The notes under the pieces are model-generated. The model was not told the DNA's origin. It did not search any database and saw only the letters and a program-made list of their open reading frames with translations. A DNA stretch of 37,986 nucleotides from a bacterium (GTDB taxonomy: Bacteria; Patescibacteriota; Saccharimonadia; CAILAD01; GCA-016700035). Location of the stretch: the NCBI GenBank assembly GCA_020854115.1, contig JADZGC010000012.1:64301-102286 (forward strand), read 5' to 3'. Shown piece after piece: positions 31,951 through 37,986 of the stretch. Position 1 is the first letter of the stretch. The number at the start of each line of letters is the position of its first letter. The position numbers and the translations under genes are program-made.

Positions 31951-32670
31951 CTAGGCGGTCAGCCTTACGAGGTAGGAAGCGATGAACTCTCTAGCGACAG
32001 GGACGTCCTTGAGGGAGAGAATCACGTTCTTGGCGAGCTGCTCGGTGAGGGTGTCAGTCGTGTCGTAGACGATGGCATCGGGCGCGGGACGCAACTGGGC
32101 GACGGCTCGTGTGCGGTCGAGCTGATCTCGGCCGGCGACATCCTCGATTGCAATCGCATGGTCATGCTCAGCGCGTCTGCGAAGCGCTTCAGTAGGGTTG
32201 CACTTGAGGAAGATCTTACGGAGTGCTTCTGGGAAGACGTCGACACCGACGTTGCGCCCCTCGATGATCGCTGCCGGTCGATACTTTGCGAACTGGTGCT
32301 GCAGTTTGACGATCTCAGCACGAACCAGCGGCAACTTCGCGATGTGGGGTACGTAGGGACTCATGTTGCGCAACATTTGCTCATCGACTTGGCGACCACA
32401 CACTGACACGACAGTGCCGTCTTTGATGTGTGGCGCGAAGTCTCGTGCCAGCTCGGCGCATGCTCTCGTGAGCTCTGGCGGCAGCCCCTCGTCGGCGCTG
32501 AGCTGTCCGGGGTCGAAAGAGACCCCATTCTCCAGGCAGCCCCAAGTGAGAGCACGGTAGAGATCGCCACTACTCAGCCATTCGATACCGAGCAGCGCAC
32601 TGATCCGTTTGGAGAGGCTGGAAGTACCTGTTCCAGCACCGCCGTCGATGGTGATGACCACCTTATTCAT
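31951..32670 (-). CDS. cmk: Cytidylate kinase-like protein with altered P-loop
   Basis: 239 residues from ATG 32670, chosen for AGAGG 5 nt upstream. Cytidylate kinase features are TIDGGAGTG at the start, LSSGDLYRALTW, the long insertion around VCGRQVDEQMLRNMSPYV, IEGRNVGVDVFPEA (usually EGRD/N) and GRDQLDRTRAVA...APDAIVYDTTD. The P-loop Lys expected at residue 16 is Thr (codon ACT). I recall Thr at this place in some archaeal cytidylate kinases, so activity is not excluded. It phosphorylates CMP/dCMP if functional. Confidence 0.85.
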   Translation of the reverse strand: MNKVVITIDGGAGTGTSSLSKRISALLGIEWLSSGDLYRALTWGCLENGVSFDPGQLSADEGLPPELTRACAELARDFAPHIKDGTVVSVCGRQVDEQMLRNMSPYVPHIAKLPLVRAEIVKLQHQFAKYRPAAIIEGRNVGVDVFPEALRKIFLKCNPTEALRRRAEHDHAIAIEDVAGRDQLDRTRAVAQLRPAPDAIVYDTTDTLTEQLAKNVILSLKDVPVAREFIASYLVRLTA

Positions 32671-32791
32671 CGGAACCTCTTTCTGTAGGTGCAATTATCC
32701 GTACGATAATATAATCAAATAGTAAAATAATCAATAGACTAGCTTTATATCTAGACAATTTTAGTCAGATCTGATAACATAATCAATCGTT

Positions 32792-32965
32792 ATGGCTAAG
32801 AAACAAGCACGCCAACTCATAGTACTGAAGAACCCAGAAACGGGTACTTTGTATTACACGAAGAAGAATGCAACCTCGACACCGGATAAGCTAACGATGA
32901 AGAAGTACGATAAGAAAATCCGCAAAGTTGCAGAATTCGTCGAAAGCAAAGTCAAGCTCGGCTAG
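32792..32965 (+). CDS. rpmG: 50S ribosomal protein L33
   Basis: 57 residues. LIVLKNPETGTLYYTKKNATSTPDKL followed by MKKYDKKIRKVAEF matches the L33 pattern (GTGxFYxTxKNK...P.KLELKKFDP.). Zinc-binding Cys pairs are absent, so it is a C-minus form. The gene is short and preceded by an AT-rich stretch with CATAAT (32778-32783) 8 nt before ATG and no ribosome site. It lies divergent from cmk. Confidence 0.9.
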   Translation: MAKKQARQLIVLKNPETGTLYYTKKNATSTPDKLTMKKYDKKIRKVAEFVESKVKLG

Positions 32966-32994
32966 ACTCGGCACTGTAAGCATAATCTATTTGA

Positions 32995-33022
32995 CACTAC
33001 ACTGCTGCGCGGTGTAGTTTTG
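32995..33022 (+). terminator. Terminator after rpmG
   Basis: ACTACAC (32996-33002) and GTGTAGT (33012-33018) form a 7-bp stem with TTTTG following; it ends 7 bp before the next ATG. Confidence 0.6.
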
Positions 33023-33028
33023 TCATAT

Positions 33029-33739
33029 ATGAAATACATTCAGCGACTCGGGTATGGTCTGTGCCTCGTGCTGTTGGTAACTGCATTTACTGGGTCGGTT
33101 CAGGCTCATAATGGCAGTCATCCAGAAGGTGAAGGTCATGCAGATAAATCGACTGCGGTATCTTCGACAGCAACAAACACCCCGGGGCTCGATGACAAAC
33201 GTGGCCGGGCAGAGGCCTTACGAAAAATAAGTGTTATCAAAGAAGAAATTCGCGAGAAACAACAAAAGAATAAGGACCAGCAACGTATCAAGCGCTGTGA
33301 GGTCAAAGAGGCTAATGCCAAGAAGCGTTTCGAGGCAATTAAGACTAAAACCGCAAATGTAAAATCAGCTATAGATACAATTTTAGCTCGGGTAGAAAAT
33401 TTTAAGGCAAAGAAGAATATCACGATTAAGAATGAAGAGGCTTTGAAGACTGACATCGTTACAAAATCTCAAGCGGTAGATGATGCGGTCGCGAGTATCA
33501 AGGCGACGGCCGCGGGCTTTTCGTGCCAGAATGATGATGCAGTAGAGCAGGTAGCCCTAATCAAGAGCCAGGTAGATGTCTACAAGGCAGCCATCAAGGT
33601 GTATCGACAATCAGTGAAGGCGTATTTCCAGGCAATTCTACAGGTCCTAGAAGGCAAAGAGACGAGCTCATCTAACGCTAGCCCATCTGTTACACTATCA
33701 GTATCGCCAAGCGTATCCCCACAAGGAGATTCACAATGA
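33029..33739 (+). CDS. Secreted coiled-coil protein
   Basis: 236 residues from ATG 33029; the frame is open to TTG 33020 but that overlaps the terminator stem. A signal peptide ends SVQA|HN. A His/Gly-rich stretch (HNGSHPEGEGH) and a Lys/Glu-rich helical region follow (about 60-215, ISVIKEEIREKQQKN, VKAYFQAILQVLEG), with only two Cys. The tail is Ser/Pro/Val-rich. No family recognised; helical surface or spacer protein is likely. Its stop overlaps the start of the pilin-like gene (ATGA). Confidence 0.7.
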   Translation: MKYIQRLGYGLCLVLLVTAFTGSVQAHNGSHPEGEGHADKSTAVSSTATNTPGLDDKRGRAEALRKISVIKEEIREKQQKNKDQQRIKRCEVKEANAKKRFEAIKTKTANVKSAIDTILARVENFKAKKNITIKNEEALKTDIVTKSQAVDDAVASIKATAAGFSCQNDDAVEQVALIKSQVDVYKAAIKVYRQSVKAYFQAILQVLEGKETSSSNASPSVTLSVSPSVSPQGDSQ

Positions 33740-33987
33740 GGACTGCGCGCAGGGGCATTGGGGTAATCGAGGTCATTATTATTCTTGCCATTCTGGTCAT
33801 CATAGGAGCATTAGTATTTGTTGCCTTAAAGCCGAAGCCCACTCGACAGACTTCGAGCAATACGAGTACGCAGTCAGTGCAATCAGCCAGTGATATCAAG
33901 GCGGCAGCGACCGAAATAGATCGTCAAGATATTGATGCTATCGATGCCGAGCTTGATTCGCTCACCAAAGATATTGGTAATCTCTAG
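33736..33987 (+). CDS. Short type IV pilin-like protein
   Basis: 83 residues. The N-terminus MRTARRG|IGVIEVIIILAIL has a prepilin-peptidase site (Gly before the hydrophobic helix) and Glu at mature position 5, both hallmarks of class III signals. After the helix there is only about 50 residues of Thr/Ser-rich and acidic helix (KDIGNL end), so it lacks a normal globular pilin domain. AAGGAG lies upstream and the ATG overlaps the previous stop. Could be a minor pseudopilin. The pilus genes are not in this window. Confidence 0.65.
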   Translation: MRTARRGIGVIEVIIILAILVIIGALVFVALKPKPTRQTSSNTSTQSVQSASDIKAAATEIDRQDIDAIDAELDSLTKDIGNL

Positions 33988-34024
33988 CGAATCTTCATGC
34001 TCCGGGTGACGGATCATTGATCTG

Positions 34025-34033
34025 TGATACAAT
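34025..34033 (+). promoter_or_regulatory. Extended -10 for leaderless dsbA-like gene
   Basis: TGATACAAT (TGn plus TACAAT at 34028-34033) ends 6 nt before ATG 34040. No ribosome site. Confidence 0.6.
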
Positions 34034-34039
34034 CGGTGC

Positions 34040-34720
34040 ATGAAAAAATATATCCTTCCAGCCCTGTTTACATTGATTGTAGTCGGCATCATTGTGTTTG
34101 CGGTTCGTGCAGCGACGAATCCAGCTAATGACGCTAAGCCAGAAGATACTCAGTCGCCGAGTGTGGCATTAAGTGAGGAGGACAAGGCAGCTCTCAAAGA
34201 GGGCCAGATATACGGCTCGTCAGATAAGAAAATTGTGCTTACAGAGTTTGCCGATTTCCAGTGTCCGGCTTGTAAGTTTTACGAAAAAACCGTTGAAGAG
34301 CTTCGCAATACATACAAAGACCAGTTGACGGTAGTGTTTAAACATTACCCACTGTATCCGAGCCCGCATAAGAACGCTCAAGTAGCCGCGTACGCGTCTG
34401 AAGCTGCAGCTAAGCAAGGGAAGTTCTGGGAGATGCACGATAAGCTGTTTGAGACACAGGACGACTGGTCAGAGCTAGATGATCCAAAAGAAACATACAT
34501 TACATACGCAAGTGGCATAGGCCTAAATGTCGATCAATTTAAGAGTGACTATGATAATAAGGCCGGTGAAGGTGATATTAGGCGGGATAAGGATTTCGGG
34601 ACAAGACTTAAGCTTAAGGGGACACCAACCTTTTATCTCGACGGCAAGTTATTGGACTTGAAGGGTGATCCATCGGCACTCAAGAAAGCTGTCGAAGATG
34701 CAATTAAGGCGGCACAGTAG
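34040..34720 (+). CDS. DsbA-type thioredoxin-fold disulfide oxidoreductase
   Basis: 226 residues. An N-terminal membrane anchor (about 5-24) places the enzyme outside the membrane. The thioredoxin fold begins at IVLTEFADFQCPACKFYE, with active-site Cys75 and Cys78 (CPAC), and has a helical insert and the cis-Pro loop GTPTFYLDG. Similar to BdbD/DsbA-like (DSBA thioredoxin family) proteins that oxidise exported substrates. It is followed 5 bp later by a VKOR, the expected quinone-linked re-oxidant. Confidence 0.92.
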   Translation: MKKYILPALFTLIVVGIIVFAVRAATNPANDAKPEDTQSPSVALSEEDKAALKEGQIYGSSDKKIVLTEFADFQCPACKFYEKTVEELRNTYKDQLTVVFKHYPLYPSPHKNAQVAAYASEAAAKQGKFWEMHDKLFETQDDWSELDDPKETYITYASGIGLNVDQFKSDYDNKAGEGDIRRDKDFGTRLKLKGTPTFYLDGKLLDLKGDPSALKKAVEDAIKAAQ

Positions 34721-34725
34721 TTCGC

Positions 34726-35223
34726 GTGGCTGAGGTGACTTTTCGGCGACAACTTCCGGTCCAGGTGTGGGTGTGGTTAGCGCTGGCGACTGTTGGACTA
34801 TATGATGCTACGTTGTTGACGGTCCAGCACTATACCAAGCTAGGCTTGCAGTGTAACTTTACTGGTGGGTGCGAACGCGTGCTGACAAGTAAGTTTGCGA
34901 CCATTGGTGATATACCAATCGCTCTGGGTGGGGTTGGGTTCTATCTTCTCGTACTCTTTATGATGTTGGTAGCTGTAATGAATCAACAGCGACCAAACAG
35001 GTATTTTATGTTGGGATGGGGCGCAATTGGCTTCGTGGTATCACTCGTTTTGACTGGTATTCAAGCATTTATCATCAAAGCTTGGTGTCAGTACTGCCTA
35101 CTTTCAGCCCTTACGAGCACGCTTATTTTTTTGACAGCAATATGGTATTGGCGCAGTTCAGAGGCAAAGCCGCAAGTGGCAGCGCATGATGAGTCAAAAG
35201 AAAATGAGGAGGATGAAGGGTAG
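34726..35223 (+). CDS. Vitamin K epoxide reductase-family protein (VKOR)
   Basis: 165 residues from GTG 34726, with four to five membrane helices. The loop Cys pair is in LQCNFTGGCERVL and the catalytic pair is CQYC (Cys121, Cys124), with a Ser/Thr after the first pair as in VKOR. VKOR passes electrons from DsbA to quinone. The C-terminus is a charged cytosolic tail. Its TAG overlaps the GTG of the next gene, so the three redox genes form one translationally linked unit. Confidence 0.92.
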   Translation: MAEVTFRRQLPVQVWVWLALATVGLYDATLLTVQHYTKLGLQCNFTGGCERVLTSKFATIGDIPIALGGVGFYLLVLFMMLVAVMNQQRPNRYFMLGWGAIGFVVSLVLTGIQAFIIKAWCQYCLLSALTSTLIFLTAIWYWRSSEAKPQVAAHDESKENEEDEG

Positions 35224-35570
35224 TGGCCGATTTTAGTCATGTGATCGAGTTTTACGGTGAGACTTGCCCGCACTGCATCTCGATGCGTCCGGTGATTGAT
35301 GATGTGAATAAGGAACTAGGTGGGGAGATCAGGCGTCTCGAGGTATGGCAGCATCCTGAGAACGAAGCACTGATGAAACAATACGCTGAGATTATCGAGG
35401 CGGCATGTGGCGGTTTTTCGGCCGTGCCGAGCTTCGTAAATACCCAGACGAAGCAGGCGCTCTGCGGCGTGCAGGATAAGGAAACGCTCATTGCTCTTGC
35501 GCAAGGCGCTGATTGCAAAGACAATGTCTGTCAGATGCACTCTAAGATGCCAGACAAACACACAGCCTAA
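35223..35570 (+). CDS. Small thioredoxin/glutaredoxin-like protein
   Basis: 115 residues from GTG 35223, which shares a G with the upstream TAG and has AGGAGG in the preceding tail. VIEFYGETCPHCISM holds the CPHC active site (Cys15, Cys18). GGFSAVPSFVN is the cis-Pro region. There are extra Cys at CGG, CGVQ and a C-terminal CKDNVC pair. No signal peptide is present, so it is probably cytosolic, unlike its two neighbours. The partner could be the cytosolic side of the redox relay or another substrate. Confidence 0.85.
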   Translation: MADFSHVIEFYGETCPHCISMRPVIDDVNKELGGEIRRLEVWQHPENEALMKQYAEIIEAACGGFSAVPSFVNTQTKQALCGVQDKETLIALAQGADCKDNVCQMHSKMPDKHTA

Positions 35571-35599
35571 GCATCACGATCTCGCCGTATATTATAAGC

Positions 35600-35628
35600 T
35601 TGAGTACATACTCCTTTGTGGTTACAAT
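35600..35628 (+). promoter_or_regulatory. Promoter of gap
   Basis: TTGAGT (35600-35605), 17 nt, TACAAT (35623-35628), giving a leader of about 45 nt. Confidence 0.65.
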
Positions 35629-35681
35629 GGAAACAAACGTAAGCGTTTTCAAGCATAACTAACCAAAAGGATTTTCCTCAC

Positions 35682-36701
35682 ATGACCACTCGAGTTGCTA
35701 TTAACGGCTTCGGACGTATCGGACGCAATGCATTTAAGTTGGCTTTTGCTACGCCAGGTATGCGTATTGTCGCAATCAACGATCTCACAGAGCCGCGTGT
35801 ACTGGCGCATTTACTAAAGCACGACTCGAACTATGGGCTCTATCACAAGGACGTCAGCTCAGATGAGAAGCACATTATCGTCGGTGGGCATAAGATAGAA
35901 GTTTTTGCCGAAAAAGATCCGAGTGCACTGCCATGGAAGAAGCTGGATATAGATGTTGTGATCGAATCTACGGGTCGATTTGTGAAGGGGGAAGACGCGA
36001 GCTTACACCTAAAGGCTGGCGCGAAGAAAGTCGTCATTTCAGCGCCTGCCAAGGGTGATGACTCACTCGTTGCGACCCACGTGATCGGTGTGAATGAAGA
36101 TACGATTGACGTGAAAAACAAGCATGTCTTTTCAAACGCCAGCTGCACGACTAACTGCATTACTCCTGTAGCGGCGGTCATCGAGCGCGAGTTTGGCATT
36201 GAGAAAGCGATGATGACCACCGTGCATAGCTATACCGCCAGTCAGGCTTTGCAAGATGCTCCAGCTAAAGATCTCCGCGAAGGTCGCAATGCTGCCGAAA
36301 ACATCGTGCCAACCAGCACGGGTGCTACGATTGCTGCTGCTAAGGCGCTCCCGGCACTCGAGGGTGTCTTCCAGGGTCTTTCGATCCGTGTGCCTACCCC
36401 TGTGGTATCGCTCTCTGACTTCACGTTTCTGACCAAGAAGTCCGCAACTATCGAGGAAGTAAATGCGGCAATCAAAAAGGCCGCAAAAGAAGAGCGCTTC
36501 CGTGGGGTGCTCGGCTACACCGAAGAAGAGCTTGTGTCGAGAGACTTCGTGGGCAACCCACATAGCTCGATCGCTGACCTGAAGCTTACCAATGTCGTCG
36601 GGGGTAATATGGTGAAGGTTGTCGCTTGGTACGACAACGAGTGGGGCTACTCAAATCGACTCGTCGAGCTCGTTGGGCTTGTCGGCAAGAAGCTTAAATA
36701 G
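35682..36701 (+). CDS. gap: Glyceraldehyde-3-phosphate dehydrogenase
   Basis: 339 residues, complete. INGFGRIGRNAFK is the NAD-binding loop, NASCTTNCITP has the catalytic Cys155, and HSYTASQALQDAP, NIVPTSTGA and NEWGYSNRLVELV are the family blocks. It oxidises glyceraldehyde-3-phosphate to 1,3-bisphosphoglycerate. An AAAGGA ribosome site is about 13 nt upstream of ATG. It is followed by rpiB and rpe, grouping lower glycolysis with non-oxidative pentose phosphate steps. Confidence 0.98.
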   Translation: MTTRVAINGFGRIGRNAFKLAFATPGMRIVAINDLTEPRVLAHLLKHDSNYGLYHKDVSSDEKHIIVGGHKIEVFAEKDPSALPWKKLDIDVVIESTGRFVKGEDASLHLKAGAKKVVISAPAKGDDSLVATHVIGVNEDTIDVKNKHVFSNASCTTNCITPVAAVIEREFGIEKAMMTTVHSYTASQALQDAPAKDLREGRNAAENIVPTSTGATIAAAKALPALEGVFQGLSIRVPTPVVSLSDFTFLTKKSATIEEVNAAIKKAAKEERFRGVLGYTEEELVSRDFVGNPHSSIADLKLTNVVGGNMVKVVAWYDNEWGYSNRLVELVGLVGKKLK

Positions 36702-36746
36702 CTTATTTTGCACACGCATTACTCACACAGACCTGTATAATCCAGG

Positions 36747-36752
36747 TATAAT
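36747..36752 (+). promoter_or_regulatory. -10 hexamer for leaderless rpiB
   Basis: Consensus TATAAT ends 6 nt before ATG 36759; another TATAAT lies at 36736-36741. No usable ribosome site. Confidence 0.6.
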
Positions 36753-36758
36753 AGGCAT

Positions 36759-37223
36759 ATGACGAAGCACGTTCCGTCGACCGTCTTTATTGCTGCTGAC
36801 CATGGTGGCTTTGCGGCAAAGCAGAAGCTCGTGAACGCACTGGAGGGTGAGTTCACGATCGAGGATCTTGGTGCGCCAGCGCTTGATCCGGATGATGACT
36901 TTACACCGTATGCTGAGCGGGTAGGTGAGTCGGTGGTTAGTACGCCCGGCAGCATGGGCATTTTGCTTTGCCGGTCGGGCGAAGGTATGGCGATGGCGGC
37001 AAATAAGATCGACGGTGTGCGGGCAGCGCTAGCTTGGGAGAAACATGTGGCTATTGAGTCGCGAGATGATAATGACGCGAATGTCTTAGCGCTTCCGAAC
37101 GACTACGTATCAGCGGAGGAGCTCGTCGAGATAGCTCGTGTCTGGCTGACGACGCCGTTCTCCGGCGCAGAGCGTCATGATCGCCGCATTCAGCAAATCG
37201 CTGATCTTGAGGAGCGTTACTAA
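36759..37223 (+). CDS. rpiB: Ribose-5-phosphate isomerase B (RpiB/LacAB family)
   Basis: 154 residues. IAADHGGFAAKQKL is the N-terminal phosphate-sugar site, MGILLCRSGEGMAMAANKIDGVRAAL carries the catalytic Cys71, and DDNDANVLALPNDY the conserved HNDANVL-like motif (usually RxHNDANV). RpiB interconverts ribose-5- and ribulose-5-phosphate. CRSGEG differs from the usual CGTGIG. Its stop TAA is overlapped by the rpe start (TAATG). Confidence 0.92.
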   Translation: MTKHVPSTVFIAADHGGFAAKQKLVNALEGEFTIEDLGAPALDPDDDFTPYAERVGESVVSTPGSMGILLCRSGEGMAMAANKIDGVRAALAWEKHVAIESRDDNDANVLALPNDYVSAEELVEIARVWLTTPFSGAERHDRRIQQIADLEERY

Positions 37224-37852
37224 TGGCGAAGGTTGTACCGGCAATTCTGGAGTCTACTACCGCTGGGTATCGGCAAAAGCTCAATCTGGTTCGTCAGCTG
37301 ACGGATCGATTTCAGCTCGACATTATCGATGGCGTGTTTGTTGACAATAAAACAATCCTACCACAAGAAATTGAGCCACCGTCTGGACTCAAACTCGATC
37401 TACACCTGATGGTCGCGCATCCAAATGAACACATCGGCTATGCGATTAAGTTGCGTCCCTATACGATTATCGTGCAGTACGAAGCTGTCGATGGTGTGGC
37501 CGAAGCAATTGAGCGGATTAGTAAGGGTGGGATTCGCGCTGGGATTGCCATCAACCCCGAGACCCCGGTATCAGCTCTCGAGCCATTTCTCGAGCAGCTC
37601 TCTCATGTCTTGGTTATGGCCTATCCAGCTGGCTTTGCAGGTCAAAAACTCCATCTGGCCGCGCTCAAAAAAGTAGCTGAGCTGCGCGCTCTCAATGCAG
37701 ATCTCGAAATAGGGCTCGATGGCGGGGTAGCTGATGATACACTCAAGAAAATTGCCGCCGCGAAGTTTGACATCGTTTGCACCAACTCTTACTTATTTGG
37801 CGCTGATTCTGTACTGACTCGGTATCACGAGCTAATTGCTGCTTTGAGCTAG
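37223..37852 (+). CDS. rpe: Ribulose-phosphate 3-epimerase-like protein
   Basis: 209 residues, TIM barrel. VPAILESTT, DIIDGVFVDN, LDLHLMVAHP, GIAINPETP, VLVMAYPAGFAGQ and IGLDGGVADD match the Rpe fold. The first metal-ligand position, His in HVDxMDGHFVPN, is Gln here (QLD), while the Asp, the second His and the final Asp are kept; FVDN replaces FVPN. It may be a divergent epimerase. ATG overlaps the rpiB stop, so the two are translationally coupled. Confidence 0.85.
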   Translation: MAKVVPAILESTTAGYRQKLNLVRQLTDRFQLDIIDGVFVDNKTILPQEIEPPSGLKLDLHLMVAHPNEHIGYAIKLRPYTIIVQYEAVDGVAEAIERISKGGIRAGIAINPETPVSALEPFLEQLSHVLVMAYPAGFAGQKLHLAALKKVAELRALNADLEIGLDGGVADDTLKKIAAAKFDIVCTNSYLFGADSVLTRYHELIAALS

Positions 37853-37860
37853 GAGGATTT

Positions 37861-37986
37861 ATGCCACGCGAGGGTGAACAATTTCTTCATAGCAAAGACG
37901 ACAAGCTGCATCGTAGCCTCCCGGTTGAGCTCGAGCAGATACGACGAGCTCGCGCATCGCACGATCAAGAATATGTTGTAGATACC
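37861..37986 (+). CDS. Partial gene at the window edge
   Basis: ATG 37861 follows AGGAGG (37851-37856), which itself overlaps the rpe stop. The 42 visible codons begin MPREGEQFLHSKDDKLH and continue SLPVELEQIRRARASHDQ to the window end. The start suggests a helical, charged protein co-transcribed with rpiB-rpe. Too little is seen to name it. Confidence 0.6.
   Translation, partial: MPREGEQFLHSKDDKLHRSLPVELEQIRRARASHDQEYVVDT

Noticed and set aside
32991-33019. TTGACA at 32991 as promoter of the coiled-coil gene
   Set aside because: The matching -10 position reads GTAGTT and falls within the rpmG terminator stem, so the promoter call is not supported.
1-37986. Recoded UGA (Gly) as in Gracilibacteria or Absconditabacteria
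   Set aside because: Many genes end with UGA at the expected family C-terminus (the ABC exporter and the operon genes at 30250-31042), and no family core contains in-frame UGA.

Overview
The window looks like a chromosomal segment of a small-genome Candidate Phyla Radiation (Patescibacteria) bacterium, most probably a Saccharibacteria (TM7)-like lineage. This is inference from the signal-anchored GH114 proteins, the VKOR/DsbA redox cassette, an L33 gene without zinc cysteines, a ProRS without the editing insertion, densely packed genes and remnants of biosynthetic pathways. UGA behaves as a stop, which argues against Gracilibacteria and Absconditabacteria. No insertion sequence, phage, CRISPR array or rRNA was seen. 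There is one tRNA (Gln, CTG).

Layout. 0-2.3 kb: strong promoter, tiny ORFs and an ABC exporter. 2.3-4.2 kb (minus): GH114-type secreted glycosidase plus a 53-aa membrane protein. 4.3-9.8 kb: queA, a PrsW-type membrane protease with a zinc-ribbon partner, an unrecognised HX4D protein, small zinc-ribbon and membrane proteins, and an alpha/beta hydrolase. 9.8-12.1 kb: two divergent surface proteins, a glycosidase-like barrel and a CBM/FN3 protein. 12.3-13.5 kb: tRNA-Gln, DUF1697, HEPN-like protein. 13.6-23.9 kb: a decay zone. It holds intact purD and purE, a purB-purC deletion fusion with a nonsense codon, a type 2 IPP isomerase pseudogene, and two paralogous sensor kinases, one intact (1875 aa, NHL/GLUG ectodomain) and one reduced to its two ends. 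24-29.6 kb: nadK, dus, zinc-ribbon protein, proS, DUF1653, DUF1761, MFS. 29.7-31.1 kb: a small basic protein, a structured RNA candidate, and a three-gene unknown operon behind a leader ORF with an attenuator-like terminator. 31.1-38 kb: xth, cmk, rpmG, secreted coiled-coil and pilin-like proteins, dsbA-VKOR-thioredoxin, gap, rpiB, rpe and a gene cut by the window edge.

How it fits together. Glyceraldehyde-3-phosphate dehydrogenase with the two pentose-phosphate enzymes supports a fermentative, scavenging metabolism. The DsbA/VKOR/thioredoxin genes would make disulfides in the many Cys-bearing exported proteins. The purine and isoprenoid remnants suggest recent loss of biosynthetic capacity.

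Most notable. (1) The purB-purC, kinase and isomerase remnants each keep both gene ends around an internal deletion. (2) Seven genes have a -10 hexamer exactly 6 nt before ATG, which predicts leaderless mRNAs starting at the A of ATG. (3) The 30.0-31.1 kb unit has a 28-codon leader ORF that carries a copy of the downstream terminator arm. (4) Two secreted proteins share an FN3 domain followed by a Cys-aromatic-Cys tail.
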